From NCBI RefSeq assembly GCF_000374645.1, contig NZ_KB894800.1, positions 354,589-418,588 on the forward strand: a stretch of DNA of 64,000 bases. Direction: 5' to 3'. This document shows positions 31,117 to 39,583 of this stretch, piece by piece. The notes under the pieces were generated by a model that had not been told where the DNA came from, did not search any database, and saw only the letters and a program-made list of their open reading frames with translations. The stretch comes from Arhodomonas aquaeolei DSM 8974 (GTDB lineage: Bacteria; Pseudomonadota; Gammaproteobacteria; Nitrococcales; Nitrococcaceae). Positions within the stretch are counted from its first letter, which is position 1, and every line of letters begins with the position of its first letter. The translations under genes and the position numbers were made by a program.

Positions 31117-32473
31117 TCGCGTCCTCGCTCACGTACGGCGCCGCGTTCGCTGAGAGCAGGCGGTTGATCGAGGCAAGGTCGTCCTCTGAGAGCACGCCGG
31201 CGGCCTGCTGGAGGCGCAGGGTGTTGAGCAGGTAGGCGTGACGCGCCTGCTGATAGTTCCGCTCTGCCTCGAAGACATTCTGCTGGGCGTCGAGGACGTC
31301 CACGATGGTACGCGTACCGACCTCGAAGCCGGCCTGGGTCGCCTCCAGGGCCGTCTTGGTGGAGACGCGGGACTGCGCGAGGGCCTGCACCCGCTCGAGG
31401 GCCGTCTGCACACCGCGGTAAGCGTCGGCGGCGTTGCGGGTCACCGAGCGGCGGACCTCCTCCAGGCTGGCACGTGCCTCCGTGTACTGCGACTGCGCCT
31501 CACGCACCCGCGAGCTGGTGGCCCCGCCGGTGTACAGCGGCACGGTGACCTCGATACCGGCGGCGAGCTCCTGATTATCCGAACCGTCGTAGGTGGCACC
31601 GCTGGTCACCCCGCCATCGGTGTGGCTGCCGCCGTAGCTCGCCACCGCGTCGACCTGCGGATAGTGCCCCCCGCGGGCCACGTCGACGTTCTCCATGGCG
31701 GCCTTCGAGGCCTGGCGTGCCGCGGTGAGCTCCCAGTTCTGCTCCTCCGCACGCTGGCGCCATGCATCCTCGTCCGCGGGCTGCGGCGCCGAGAGATCGA
31801 CACCGCTGCGCACCCGGGCGAGCTCCCCCGGGGGCTTTCCGATCACCTCACGCAGCTGGGCACGGGCGCTCTCCAGGTCGTCCTCCGCCTGGATGACCGA
31901 GGCACGGGCGGTATCGTAGCGGGCCTTGGCCTCCTCCACGTCGGTACGCGCGATCAGACCGACGTCGAAGCGCTCCCGGGCCTGCTCGAGCTGGCGCTGG
32001 ATGGCCTTGAGCTGTGCACGGGCGGCGGCGAGCGCCACCTGGGCGTCGAGCACGCCGAAGTAGCGCTCCGCGGCGCGGGTCATCAGCGACTGCTCGGCGG
32101 AGGCGAAGCGCGCCTTGGCCTGGGCGACGTTCGCCTTCGCCACGTCGAGCTGCTGGAAGTCCGAGTAGCGGAACAGCGGCTGGCTGAGCTGAACGCCGTA
32201 GGTCAGCGAGTTGTAGCTATCGTCGGCTTCAGGACCGTTGACGATATTGGTGTCCTGATAGTTGCGCTTGGCCGCGGCATCGACACCGATCTCCGGCAGC
32301 CGTAGTGCCCGGGCCTGCGGCAGGGCCTCCTCCGCCGTACGCAGCTGCGCCTGCGCCTGCTGGAAGACCGGGTCGCTGTCCAGGGCGTTGCGGTAGACGT
32401 CGAGCAGGTCCTCGGCAGCCAGCGCCGGCAGGCTCAGGCTGCCGAGGGCGACGGCCAGTAGAATTCGTTTCAT
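31088..32473 (-). CDS. tolC: TolC-family outer-membrane efflux/secretion channel
   Basis: 461 residues with a signal peptide ending LPALAAEDL near residue 20. The rest shows the duplicated outer-membrane efflux protein plan: long alanine/glutamine-rich coiled helices (NALDSDPVFQQAQAQLRTAEE, and EAKARYDTARASVIQAEDDLE) with the typical GTRTIVDVLDAQQNVFEAERN near the C terminus. It forms the outer-membrane exit duct for type I secretion or RND pumps; no inner-membrane partner is nearby. It lies 13 bases after the rhodanese gene. Confidence 0.95.
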   Translation of the reverse strand: MKRILLAVALGSLSLPALAAEDLLDVYRNALDSDPVFQQAQAQLRTAEEALPQARALRLPEIGVDAAAKRNYQDTNIVNGPEADDSYNSLTYGVQLSQPLFRYSDFQQLDVAKANVAQAKARFASAEQSLMTRAAERYFGVLDAQVALAAARAQLKAIQRQLEQARERFDVGLIARTDVEEAKARYDTARASVIQAEDDLESARAQLREVIGKPPGELARVRSGVDLSAPQPADEDAWRQRAEEQNWELTAARQASKAAMENVDVARGGHYPQVDAVASYGGSHTDGGVTSGATYDGSDNQELAAGIEVTVPLYTGGATSSRVREAQSQYTEARASLEEVRRSVTRNAADAYRGVQTALERVQALAQSRVSTKTALEATQAGFEVGTRTIVDVLDAQQNVFEAERNYQQARHAYLLNTLRLQQAAGVLSEDDLASINRLLSANAAPYVSEDAITPGENSAE

Positions 32474-32486
32474 GGGCAGGTCTCCG

Positions 32487-32804
32487 TCAGTAGCGGGGCA
32501 CGGCAGGGTCGACCTCGACCGACCACGCGTCTATCCCGCCATCAAGATTGATGACGTCTGTGAATCCGGCGCGCTCGAGCAGCCCGGCGGCCATCGCACT
32601 GCGCACGCCGTGGTGGCACATCACAACCGTGGGCCGTTCCCGGGACAGCTCATCAAGGCGCTGTGGCAGCAACGCCAGGGGCACCAGGCTCGCTTGCGCA
32701 AGACTCGCGGTCCCGTGCTCCCAGGGCTCGCGCACATCGATGAGCTGCGGGGGCGCCTCCCCTGCGAGCCAGTCGGCGAGTTCGCTGGCATTGACCGATC
32801 GCAC
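32487..32804 (-). CDS. Rhodanese-like single-domain protein
   Basis: 105 residues. LIDVREPWEHGTASL at 21-35 and VVMCHHGVRSAMAAGLLERAG, with active-site Cys63 in a CHHGVRS loop, are typical of single-domain rhodaneses that carry sulfur as a persulfide. GIDAW near the end is the usual terminal motif. It lies between a pcm-like gene and tolC, an order common in gammaproteobacteria. The sulfur acceptor is unknown. Confidence 0.9.
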   Translation of the reverse strand: MRSVNASELADWLAGEAPPQLIDVREPWEHGTASLAQASLVPLALLPQRLDELSRERPTVVMCHHGVRSAMAAGLLERAGFTDVINLDGGIDAWSVEVDPAVPRY

Positions 32805-32823
32805 GGTAGTGTCCCCGCGCGCC

Positions 32824-33486
32824 CTAGAGACGGAACCGCGGCGTGACGCGGGCGCCGCGCAACGGCGGCACGCTGGTGTCGAACAGGCTCTCGCTGGCCC
32901 ACTGGTCCTCGCCGACCCGGGTAATCAGCAGCGCCTCCATGATCGGCGGCTGGCCGACGATCAGGAATACCCGGCCGCCGATGGTGAGGCTGCGGTGAAA
33001 GCCCTGATGGAGCTCCGGCAGCGACCCCGTGACCGCAATCACGTCGTAGCGCCGGCCGTCGTCCCAGCCGGCAGCGGCGTCGCCCACCTCCAGATTGACA
33101 CCACCGACCCCGGCGGCGGCAAAGTGCTCGCCGGCCAGCTCGCGGAAGTCCTCGTGGATGTCGATGCTGGTGACCTCACCGGCGAGCTGAGCCAGGCACG
33201 CGGCGAAATAGCCCGTGCCGGTGCCGATCTCCAGGGCCCGCTCGTCGGGCTGGGGGTCCAGCGCCTGGAGCATCCGCGCCTCGAGCCTCGGCTCCAGCAT
33301 CACCTCGCCGTGAGGCAGCGGAAGCTGGAGATCCGCATAGGCGAGGTTGCGGTGGGCCGCGGGCACGAAATCCTCGCGCGGCAGCGCTTCGAGCACCGAG
33401 AGGATGCGGTCGTTGAGCACCTCCCAGGGGCGGACCTGCTGCTCGACCATGTTGTAGCGCGCGCGCTCGAGATTGACGTCGGTCAT
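32824..33486 (-). CDS. Protein-L-isoaspartate O-methyltransferase-family protein
   Basis: 220 residues. NMVEQQVRPWEVLNDRIL near the N terminus and ALEIGTGTGYFAACLAQLAG (SAM-binding motif I) match the Pcm-like branch that lies upstream of tolC in many gammaproteobacteria. The branch lacks part of the standard Pcm active-site pattern, so true isoaspartyl repair activity is uncertain. It probably leads the pcm-like/rhodanese/tolC operon. Confidence 0.88.
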   Translation of the reverse strand: MTDVNLERARYNMVEQQVRPWEVLNDRILSVLEALPREDFVPAAHRNLAYADLQLPLPHGEVMLEPRLEARMLQALDPQPDERALEIGTGTGYFAACLAQLAGEVTSIDIHEDFRELAGEHFAAAGVGGVNLEVGDAAAGWDDGRRYDVIAVTGSLPELHQGFHRSLTIGGRVFLIVGQPPIMEALLITRVGEDQWASESLFDTSVPPLRGARVTPRFRL

Positions 33487-33576
33487 TTGCGCATCCTCAT
33501 CGCCAGTGACCTTGTTGGATTAGGGATCGAGGGACTCCGCCCCGGCAGCATCGTCCCGCCAGCGCGGCGCGTCGAC

Positions 33577-33600
33577 AAAGGGTAAGCACTTTACCCCTTT
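33577..33600. terminator. Small inverted repeat between cbpA and the pcm-like gene
   Basis: AAAGGGTAA and TTACCCCTTT flank a short loop, with one unpaired C. It follows the cbpA stop on the minus strand and could end that transcript, although no T-run follows beyond the arm itself. Confidence 0.4.
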
Positions 33601-33619
33601 CAGGCAACCGATTAGCGCA

Positions 33620-34567
33620 CTAATAATCCATGTTCGCCCGGGGGTCGAACCGGCACCGGTCGCGCAACTGTTCATACAGACCGCGCACCGCGTCGTCATC
33701 CATGGGCGGGTTAACGATACGCAGGGTCACGTACTGGTCCCCCGGCGGCTCTCCGGGCAGCCCCCGCCCTTTCAGGCGCAGGCGCTTGCCCGCCTGGCTC
33801 CCGGCCGGTATCCGCATGTCCACCGGACCGCCCAGGGTCGGCACCTTCAGCCGCGCGCCCAGCGCGGTCTCCCAGGGCGCTACCGGCAGATCCAGGTGGA
33901 TGTCCCGGCCGCGCAGGTGGAACTGGTGGTGCGGCGAGATATGGATCTCCAGATAGAGATCGCCGCGCTCGCCTCCCCCCATGCCCGGCTGCCCCTGGCC
34001 GGCGAGACGGATGCGCTGACCGTTGGTCACCCCCGCGGGCACGCGCACGCGAAGGCTGCGCTGGGTGCGCCGCATGCGGCCCTGGGTATCGGGCTCGGCA
34101 CCCTCGAGCTGCACGGTACGGGCGCCACCGTGGAACGCCTCGTCGAGCGAAACGGTCAACCGCGCGGTCTGATCCTGGCCGCGGGCCGAGAATCCGCCGT
34201 GCTGCCGGGCGGCGCCGCCGAATATGTCGTCGAACGGGGAACGGCCGCCGCCGAACAGTGACTCGAAGAAGTCGCTGAAGTCGGCGCCGCCACGGCCGCC
34301 ACCGGTATGGAACTCCCACTCCGGCGGCGGACGGAAATCCTGGCCCTCGCGCCAGCCGCTGCCCAGCTCGTCATAGGCGCGGCGCTTCTCGGGATCACGC
34401 AGCACCTCGTAGGCCTCCGCGACCTCCTTGAAGCGCTGCTCGGCATCGGGCTCGCTGCTGACGTCCGGATGGTACTTGCGGGCAAGCTTGCGGTAGGCAC
34501 GCTTGATCTCGTCCGCATCGGCATCCCGTCCGACCCCGAGTATCCGGTAGTAGTCCTTGTACTCCAT
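33620..34567 (-). CDS. cbpA: DnaJ-class co-chaperone (CbpA-like)
   Basis: 315 residues. The N-terminal J domain ([20 protein letters not shown]...) carries HPD at 33-35, needed to stimulate DnaK. A glycine/phenylalanine-rich stretch (about 80-125) follows, then the two C-terminal beta domains ([47 protein letters not shown]-type segments). There is no Cys-rich zinc domain, which separates it from DnaJ. It lies 84 bases after hsp20 on the same strand, so the two probably form a stress-chaperone operon. Confidence 0.92.
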   Translation of the reverse strand: MEYKDYYRILGVGRDADADEIKRAYRKLARKYHPDVSSEPDAEQRFKEVAEAYEVLRDPEKRRAYDELGSGWREGQDFRPPPEWEFHTGGGRGGADFSDFFESLFGGGRSPFDDIFGGAARQHGGFSARGQDQTARLTVSLDEAFHGGARTVQLEGAEPDTQGRMRRTQRSLRVRVPAGVTNGQRIRLAGQGQPGMGGGERGDLYLEIHISPHHQFHLRGRDIHLDLPVAPWETALGARLKVPTLGGPVDMRIPAGSQAGKRLRLKGRGLPGEPPGDQYVTLRIVNPPMDDDAVRGLYEQLRDRCRFDPRANMDY

Positions 34568-34651
34568 GCCCTGTTCGCCACCTCAGTCGCGTTACCGGTG
34601 TGCCCTGGCACGGCACGGCGGCGCGGCGCCCGCGCCGCCGCCTCCCCGACC

Positions 34652-35089
34652 TCAGCCCTCGACCTGGATGCGCCGTGGCCGGGTCTTCTCCTGCTTGGGA
34701 ATGCTGACCTCGAGCACGCCCTGGTCACAACGTGCCGTGATGCCGCTGGGATCGGCGGTATCCGGCAGGCTGAAGCGCCGGGAGAAGCTGCCGCTGGCAC
34801 GTTCGACCCGCTTGTAGCCTTCACCGGCCTCGTTCGTGTGGGACTCCCGGCGACCACTGATGCTGAGCATGCCGCCCTCCATGTGGACCTCGATGTCCTC
34901 CGGACGCACCCCGGGCAGGTCCGCATGGATGACGTAACGGTCGGTTTCCTCGCGGATATCCACCGCAGGCGTCCAGTCACTGGTAGCCAGGCTGGAGCTG
35001 TCCCCCGTCTCCGCGGACTCGGACAGACGGCCCAGCTCGCGGGAGAGCTCGTTGAGCAGCCCCCAGGGCTCGTAGCGACGAATGGCCAT
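34652..35089 (-). CDS. Hsp20/alpha-crystallin small heat-shock protein
   Basis: 145 residues starting MAIRRYEPWGLLNELSREL. The alpha-crystallin domain runs from about 40 to 135, with VHMEGGMLSISGRRESH and GSFSRRFSLPDTADPSGITA, and the C-terminal VSIPKQEKTRPRRIQVEG holds the I-x-V-type tail motif. It is an ATP-independent holdase. The ATG at 35089 has GGAGG six bases upstream; the longer frame to 35149 has no ribosome site. Confidence 0.93.
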   Translation of the reverse strand: MAIRRYEPWGLLNELSRELGRLSESAETGDSSSLATSDWTPAVDIREETDRYVIHADLPGVRPEDIEVHMEGGMLSISGRRESHTNEAGEGYKRVERASGSFSRRFSLPDTADPSGITARCDQGVLEVSIPKQEKTRPRRIQVEG

Positions 35090-35154
35090 AAACACCTCCT
35101 GTCGAATAGACCTGTGGCTCGATGGCGGCACGCCGAGCGCGCCGTTCATCGCTC

Positions 35155-35183
35155 ATGTGTGTCCCGCGCCCGGTAAATTCAAG
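35155..35183 (-). promoter_or_regulatory. Possible heat-shock (sigma-32-like) promoter of hsp20-cbpA
   Basis: On the minus strand CTTGAA (35178-35183) is followed after about 15 bases by ACACACAT. The -35 matches the sigma-32 consensus CTTGAA exactly; the -10 is a weak match to CCCCATNT. The position, about 65 bases upstream of the hsp20 start, fits. Confidence 0.35.
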
Positions 35184-35194
35184 CCCGATGGTGC

Positions 35195-35223
35195 TTGAAC
35201 CGCGGCGGGGGCGCTGGTATAAA
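35195..35223 (+). promoter_or_regulatory. Sigma-70-type promoter of rpmB-rpmG
   Basis: TTGAAC (35195-35200) and TATAAA (35218-35223) are separated by exactly 17 bases, about 100 bases upstream of rpmB. This is the best sigma-70 match in the window, as expected for ribosomal protein genes. Confidence 0.8.
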
Positions 35224-35324
35224 GGCCGATCTTTCGGGAACCCTGCGATCAGGCGCGTCGCCGCCCGGGCCTGATCAGAGGTTTCCCGGCTCATCACGGT
35301 CACGGATTCTAGGAGGCAGCTCCC

Positions 35325-35561
35325 ATGGCGAAGGTCTGCCAGGTCACGGGCAAGCGCCCGGCCACGGGCAACAACGTCTCGCACTCGAACATCAAGTCCA
35401 AGCGGCGCTTCCTGCCCAACCTGCGGTTCCACCGCTTCTGGGTGGAGAGCGAGAAGCGCTTCGTTCGGCTGCGGGTATCTTCCAAGGGCATGCGGATCAT
35501 CGACAAGAAGGGCATCGATCAGGTGCTCAACGATATCCGTGCGCGTGGCGAACGGGTCTGA
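35325..35561 (+). CDS. rpmB: 50S ribosomal protein L28
   Basis: 78 residues, the standard length. [20 protein letters not shown] and [23 protein letters not shown] are diagnostic of proteobacterial L28. A Shine-Dalgarno-like AGGAGG lies 9 to 14 bases upstream. It is cotranscribed with rpmG, 11 bases downstream. Confidence 0.98.
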   Translation: MAKVCQVTGKRPATGNNVSHSNIKSKRRFLPNLRFHRFWVESEKRFVRLRVSSKGMRIIDKKGIDQVLNDIRARGERV

Positions 35562-35572
35562 GGAGGTCAGAC

Positions 35573-35728
35573 ATGCGCGAGAAGGTGAAACTCGTCTCGA
35601 CCGCCGGCACCGGTCACTTCTACACCACCGACAAGAACAAGCGGAACACCCCCCACAAGATGGAGTTCCGCAAGTACGATCCGGTGGTGCGCAAGCACGT
35701 GACCTACCGCGAGACCAAGCTCAAGTAG
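35573..35728 (+). CDS. rpmG: 50S ribosomal protein L33
   Basis: 51 residues, standard for L33: [19 protein letters not shown] and [18 protein letters not shown]. The zinc-binding CxxC pairs of some L33 forms are absent, so this is the zinc-independent form. GAGGAGG precedes the ATG. A rho-independent terminator follows. Confidence 0.98.
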   Translation: MREKVKLVSTAGTGHFYTTDKNKRNTPHKMEFRKYDPVVRKHVTYRETKLK

Positions 35729-35760
35729 CAGCGCCGCCACCCCGGCGGCGCCCGCGATGA

Positions 35761-35786
35761 AACCCGCCCTCCGAGGCGGGTTTTTT
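35761..35786 (+). terminator. Rho-independent terminator after rpmB-rpmG
   Basis: AACCCGCC and GGCGGGTT pair perfectly around a six-base loop and run into TTTTTT. It lies 32 bases after the rpmG stop. Confidence 0.92.
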
Positions 35787-35787
35787 C

Positions 35788-35818
35788 TTGCCCGGACGCG
35801 GACGCGGACGGGTATCAT
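35788..35818 (+). promoter_or_regulatory. Possible promoter directly before mutM
   Basis: TTGCCC (35788-35793) and TATCAT (35813-35818) are 19 bases apart. Transcription would start at about the mutM ATG (35825), which also lacks a Shine-Dalgarno sequence, so the message may be leaderless. Confidence 0.4.
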
Positions 35819-35824
35819 CACGGC

Positions 35825-36643
35825 ATGCCCGAGCTCCCCGAAGTCGAGACTACCCGGCGCGGCCTCGCGCCGCACCTGGCCGATGCCCGCGTCACCGCCG
35901 TGACCGTGCGCGAGCGGCGTCTGCGCTGGCCGGTGACCGACGGCATCGAGGCCGCGGTGACCGGCCGGCGGATCGAATCGGTCTCGCGCCGGGGAAAGTA
36001 CCTGCTGCTGACCCTGGACGACACCAGCCACCTGCTCTGGCATCTGGGCATGTCCGGCAGCCTGCGGGTGGTCCCGCCGGAGACGCCGGTACAGCGGCAC
36101 GACCACGTGGACGTCACCCTCGACGACAGCCGTGTACTGCGCTTCAACGACCCCCGCCGCTTCGGCAGCCTCCACCACGTCCTCGGCGCCCCGGAGGCCC
36201 ATCCGCTGCTCGCCCGCCTCGGGCCCGAGCCGCTCGGGCCGGACTTCCACGGCGACCGGCTGCACGCCCGCGCCCGTGGCCGGCGCGCCCCGGTCAAGGC
36301 GTTCATCATGGACAGCGCCACGGTGGTGGGTGTCGGCAACATCTACGCCACCGAGGCCCTGTACCTGGCCGGCATCCATCCGGCCCGCGCCGCGGGCCGG
36401 ATCTCGCGCAACCGCTACCGCCGGCTTGCGACCGCCATCGCCACAGTGCTCGGCGAGGCGATCACCGCCGGCGGCACCACCCTGCGCGACTTCACCGACG
36501 CGGACGGCCGCCCCGGCTACTTCCGCCAGCGCCTGCGCGCCTACGGTCACGGCGGCGCCCCCTGCGGCCGCTGCGGCCACCCCCTGCGCGAGATCACCGT
36601 CGCCCAGCGGACCACAACCTACTGCCCCACCTGCCAGCGCTGA
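35825..36643 (+). CDS. mutM: Formamidopyrimidine-DNA glycosylase
   Basis: 272 residues, the usual length. MPELPEVETTRRGL gives the catalytic N-terminal proline and Glu after Met removal; RRGKYLLL holds the conserved lysine near 57; the C terminus has the zinc finger CGRCGHPL...TYCPTCQR. It excises 8-oxoguanine and formamidopyrimidines during base-excision repair. It has no visible ribosome site (see the promoter entry). Confidence 0.97.
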   Translation: MPELPEVETTRRGLAPHLADARVTAVTVRERRLRWPVTDGIEAAVTGRRIESVSRRGKYLLLTLDDTSHLLWHLGMSGSLRVVPPETPVQRHDHVDVTLDDSRVLRFNDPRRFGSLHHVLGAPEAHPLLARLGPEPLGPDFHGDRLHARARGRRAPVKAFIMDSATVVGVGNIYATEALYLAGIHPARAAGRISRNRYRRLATAIATVLGEAITAGGTTLRDFTDADGRPGYFRQRLRAYGHGGAPCGRCGHPLREITVAQRTTTYCPTCQR

Positions 36644-36662
36644 GCCGATTTCGGTTTCCCCG

Positions 36663-36676
36663 TTGACCAAGGTCAA
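36663..36676 (+). promoter_or_regulatory. FNR/CRP-family-type palindrome upstream of cytochrome c peroxidase
   Basis: TTGACCAAGGTCAA is a perfect 14-base palindrome of the TTGAC-N4-GTCAA form, close to the FNR/ANR consensus TTGAT-N4-ATCAA. It lies 93 bases before the ccp start; a possible -10 (TAGAAT, 36722-36727) follows. Bacterial di-heme peroxidases are often induced through FNR-family regulators at low oxygen. Confidence 0.55.
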
Positions 36677-36768
36677 TTCCCGGAACGATCGCGGTCGACT
36701 CTGAGAGTCAGGGTGCTAGCTTAGAATCAGTCAAGAAAACAGGCATGCTGACTACAAGGAGCACCGCC

Positions 36769-37839
36769 ATGGCTTCAATACCCCTGCGCGCTTTGCCGCT
36801 CGCCGTCCTGCTCGTGGCCGGGGGCGCCCACGCCGATTCGCAACTGATGGAGATGGCGAAGGGCAGCTTCGAGCCCATTCCCGAACCGCCGGCGAACGTC
36901 GACGGCGTCAAGGTGACCGACGACATGGTCATCCTGGGCAAGAAGCTGTTCTTCGACCCGCGCCTGTCAGGCAGCCAGACGATCAGCTGCAACACCTGCC
37001 ACAACCTCGGCATGGGCGGTGACGACAACCAGCCGACCTCCCTGGGGCACGGCTGGCAGCGCGGCCCGCGCAACGCCCCGACCGTATTCAACGCCGTCTA
37101 CAACGTCGCCCAGTTCTGGGACGGCCGCGCCTCCGACCTCAAGGAGCAGGCCAAGGGCCCGATCCAGGCAGGCGTGGAGATGCACAACACGCCCAAGCGC
37201 GTGGTCGAGACCATCAAGAGCATGGATCCCTACGTCGAGGACTTCGAGGCCGCCTTCCCGGATCAGTCCGACCCGGTGACCTTCGACAACGTCGCCGCGG
37301 CGATCCAGGCCTACGAGGCCACCCTGCTGACCCCGGATGCGCCCTTCGATCGCTACCTGAAGGGCGACGAGGACGCGCTCAGCGACCACCAGAAGGAGGG
37401 ACTGCAGGCCTTCATGAACAAGGGCTGCGTGGCCTGCCACAACGGCATCAACGTCGGCGGCCAGGGCTACTATCCCTTCGGCCTGGTGGAGAAGCCCGGC
37501 GCCGACGTCCTGCCGGAGAATGACAAGGGTCGTTTCTCGGTAACCGGCACGGCGACCGACGAGTACGTCTTCCGGGCACCGTCACTGCGCAACGTCGCGG
37601 TGACCGAGCCCTACTTCCACTCCGGCCAGGTCTGGGACCTGACCCAGGCGGTGGCCATCATGGGTGAGGCGCAGCTCGGCCAGGAGCTCAGCGACAAGGA
37701 GGTCTCGGCGATCACCGCCTTCCTCGAGAGCCTGACCGGCCCGATGCCGGACGTCTCCTACCCGCAGCTGCCGCCGAACGGAGCGAACACGCCGCGTCCG
37801 CTCGAGGCACCGGCCCCGACCCGCAACCCGCAGGGCTGA
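36769..37839 (+). CDS. ccp: Di-heme cytochrome c peroxidase
   Basis: 356 residues with a signal peptide (MASIPLRALPLAVLLVAGGA, cleavage likely after AHA at 23) and two c-type heme sites, CNTCH at 74-78 and CVACH at 220-224, as in CcpA-type peroxidases. TSLGHGWQRGPRNAPTVFNA and WDGRASDLKEQAKGPI are family segments; APSLRNVAVTEPYFHSG near the end is also diagnostic. It reduces H2O2 with electrons from periplasmic cytochrome c. I chose the ATG at 36769 because AAGGAG at 36756-36761 is seven bases upstream; an earlier in-frame ATG at 36745 has none. Confidence 0.95.
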   Translation: MASIPLRALPLAVLLVAGGAHADSQLMEMAKGSFEPIPEPPANVDGVKVTDDMVILGKKLFFDPRLSGSQTISCNTCHNLGMGGDDNQPTSLGHGWQRGPRNAPTVFNAVYNVAQFWDGRASDLKEQAKGPIQAGVEMHNTPKRVVETIKSMDPYVEDFEAAFPDQSDPVTFDNVAAAIQAYEATLLTPDAPFDRYLKGDEDALSDHQKEGLQAFMNKGCVACHNGINVGGQGYYPFGLVEKPGADVLPENDKGRFSVTGTATDEYVFRAPSLRNVAVTEPYFHSGQVWDLTQAVAIMGEAQLGQELSDKEVSAITAFLESLTGPMPDVSYPQLPPNGANTPRPLEAPAPTRNPQG

Positions 37840-37853
37840 CCCTGCCAGCCACG

Positions 37854-37873
37854 TGCCCCGCACCCGCGGGGCA
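37854..37873. terminator. Bidirectional hairpin between convergent ccp and HAD genes
   Basis: TGCCCCGC and GCGGGGCA pair perfectly around ACCC in the 39-base spacer between the two stop codons. It has no T-run on either strand. Confidence 0.5.
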
Positions 37874-37878
37874 TGCCC

Positions 37879-38622
37879 TCAGGCGCTGCCCGCCAGCCAG
37901 GCGGGCAGCGCCTCGACCGTTTCCATCACCATGTCCGCCTCTGCGGCCAGTCCCTCCCGGGAGCCGGTGCCGCTGAGCACGCCGATCGCCAGACCGCAGC
38001 CCGCCGCCCGCGCCATGCGGATGTCATGGAGGTTGTCGCCGACCACGGCCACCGCCTCCGGCCCGATACCGGTAGCGGCGCAGAAGCCCCTCACCATACC
38101 GGGCTCCGGCTTGCCGCCGTGGCCGCTGTCGTAGCCGGCGACGAACGACAGCACCCCCGGCGTAACAAAGCCGGCGAGCATCGCCCGGGTCGCCCGCTCG
38201 CCGTCGCTTGTGGCCACACCGAGATGCAGGCCTAGGGCACGCAACGCGGCGAACAGTGCCTCCAGCTCCGTGACCGGGGTGGCATGCACGGGCCCAAGGC
38301 GGGCGAAGACGCGGTCGAGACGGGCCACCAGCGCGGCCCGTTCGGACGCCTCCAGGCCCAGGGTCTGGGCCCAGGCCCCGGCGATCTCACCGGTATGTCC
38401 GGCGGCTAGCAGGCTGCCGGCGGCCACCCGGCCACTTGCCGGGTCGTGGCCGGCCACGCTCAGCAACCGGTCGGCCAGGGCGGCATCGCCGCCGGCGGCC
38501 TCCAGGGCGGCGGCCTCGTTCACCGGCCGCCAGGTGCGATGATAGTCGAACAGCGTGCCGTCCTTGTCGAACAGCACGCCGCGTATCCCGGCGCGCACGC
38601 CGGCACTGCCGGACATCGTCAT
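37879..38622 (-). CDS. HAD-superfamily phosphatase (Gph-like)
   Basis: 247 residues. Motif I is VLFDKDGTLFDY (nucleophile Asp), motif II is VATSDG, the lysine is in GGKPEPGMV and motif IV is VAVVGDNLHDIRMARAAG. It resembles phosphoglycolate phosphatase-type HAD enzymes. The start ATG at 38620-38622 overlaps the stop of the upstream kinase-like gene as ATGA, so it belongs to the osmolyte operon; a phosphate-ester intermediate there is the obvious candidate substrate, but this is inference. Confidence 0.85.
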   Translation of the reverse strand: MTMSGSAGVRAGIRGVLFDKDGTLFDYHRTWRPVNEAAALEAAGGDAALADRLLSVAGHDPASGRVAAGSLLAAGHTGEIAGAWAQTLGLEASERAALVARLDRVFARLGPVHATPVTELEALFAALRALGLHLGVATSDGERATRAMLAGFVTPGVLSFVAGYDSGHGGKPEPGMVRGFCAATGIGPEAVAVVGDNLHDIRMARAAGCGLAIGVLSGTGSREGLAAEADMVMETVEALPAWLAGSA

Positions 38623-39542
38623 TCGCCCCGGCGCACGGCGGCGACGTGGCCGGCGAAGGCGGGGTCCGCCATCAGGGCCTTGCAGCGGGCGAAGCGCTCC
38701 GTCGAGTAGGCCCAGAAGTCCTCCGCGGGATTGCCGTTGCCGTGCTGGATGAGCCCCCACAGGGTCCAGAGCAGGTCGCTCGCGGCCTTGTAGAGCACCA
38801 TCCGGCCCCACTCCGCCGCATTCGGCTCACGCCCGAGGTAGGCACGCATCAGCCGCTCGTCCTGGCTGCGCGACAGACCCGCCTCGACAGAGAAGTCGCC
38901 GACGTCCCAGAGGGGGTCATTCATGCCGGAGTACTCCCAGTCGACCACCCACATGCGCTCGCCGTCGTCGAGAAAGTTCTCGCACAACGGGTCGCAGTGG
39001 CAGGGCGCCAGGGCCGCGGGCTGCGCGTCCAGGGCCTCGCGCATGGTGCCCGCCTCCGCGAGCACGTCGTGATAGCCCTCCGGGAGCTCGGTATCCAGGC
39101 CGGAGAGCACCTGCAGGTACTCATCGATCATGGTGAAGAGCTCGAAGCGGAACCGGAAGATCTCGCCGGAGTTGTGCATGCGCGCGAGGACCTCGCCGGC
39201 CCGGTCGGCAGCGGCGTCCTCGGCCTGGAAGCCCTCCGGCGACATGGTGCGACAACCCTCGAGGCTGCGCATGAGCATCAGCCCGTCCGTCTCGTCGAAG
39301 TGCAGCACCTCCGCACCGACACCGGCGCGGGCCGCCGCCCGGGTGTTGTGGGCCTCCACGCCGCGGTCGATGTAGGCCTCGGTGCCCTCGCCGGGGATGC
39401 GCAGCACCAGCTGCTCGCCGCCATCGTTGAGGCGGTAGACGAGGTTCGTCATACCGCCCAGCCGCTCGGCGCCCAGCGCCTCGGCACTGCGGCCCGCCAG
39501 CCGCGGGATCCGTGCGATCGCGTTTTCGAGATGGCTATCCAT
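38619..39542 (-). CDS. Choline/ethanolamine kinase-like phosphotransferase
   Basis: 307 residues. GGMTNLVYRL at 29-38 is the nucleotide-loop segment of LicA/choline kinases; CHCDPLCENFL at 181-191 gives the catalytic H-x-D-x4-N loop (Asp184, Asn189); VVDWEYSGMNDPLWDVGDF at 199-217 supplies the metal-binding Asp201. The ATG at 39542 has AGGAGG just upstream. Its position in a betaine/choline-type uptake operon with a methyltransferase and a phosphatase suggests it phosphorylates choline or another methylated amine. Confidence 0.83.
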   Translation of the reverse strand: MDSHLENAIARIPRLAGRSAEALGAERLGGMTNLVYRLNDGGEQLVLRIPGEGTEAYIDRGVEAHNTRAAARAGVGAEVLHFDETDGLMLMRSLEGCRTMSPEGFQAEDAAADRAGEVLARMHNSGEIFRFRFELFTMIDEYLQVLSGLDTELPEGYHDVLAEAGTMREALDAQPAALAPCHCDPLCENFLDDGERMWVVDWEYSGMNDPLWDVGDFSVEAGLSRSQDERLMRAYLGREPNAAEWGRMVLYKAASDLLWTLWGLIQHGNGNPAEDFWAYSTERFARCKALMADPAFAGHVAAVRRGE

Positions 39543-39583
39543 CGGGTCCTCCTGATTGCGGGGTCCGTGTTCGCTCCGCCGGC

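Noticed and set aside
36745-36768. Earlier ATG for the cytochrome c peroxidase
   Set aside because: It has no ribosome site and spoils the signal peptide; AAGGAG sits correctly for the ATG at 36769.
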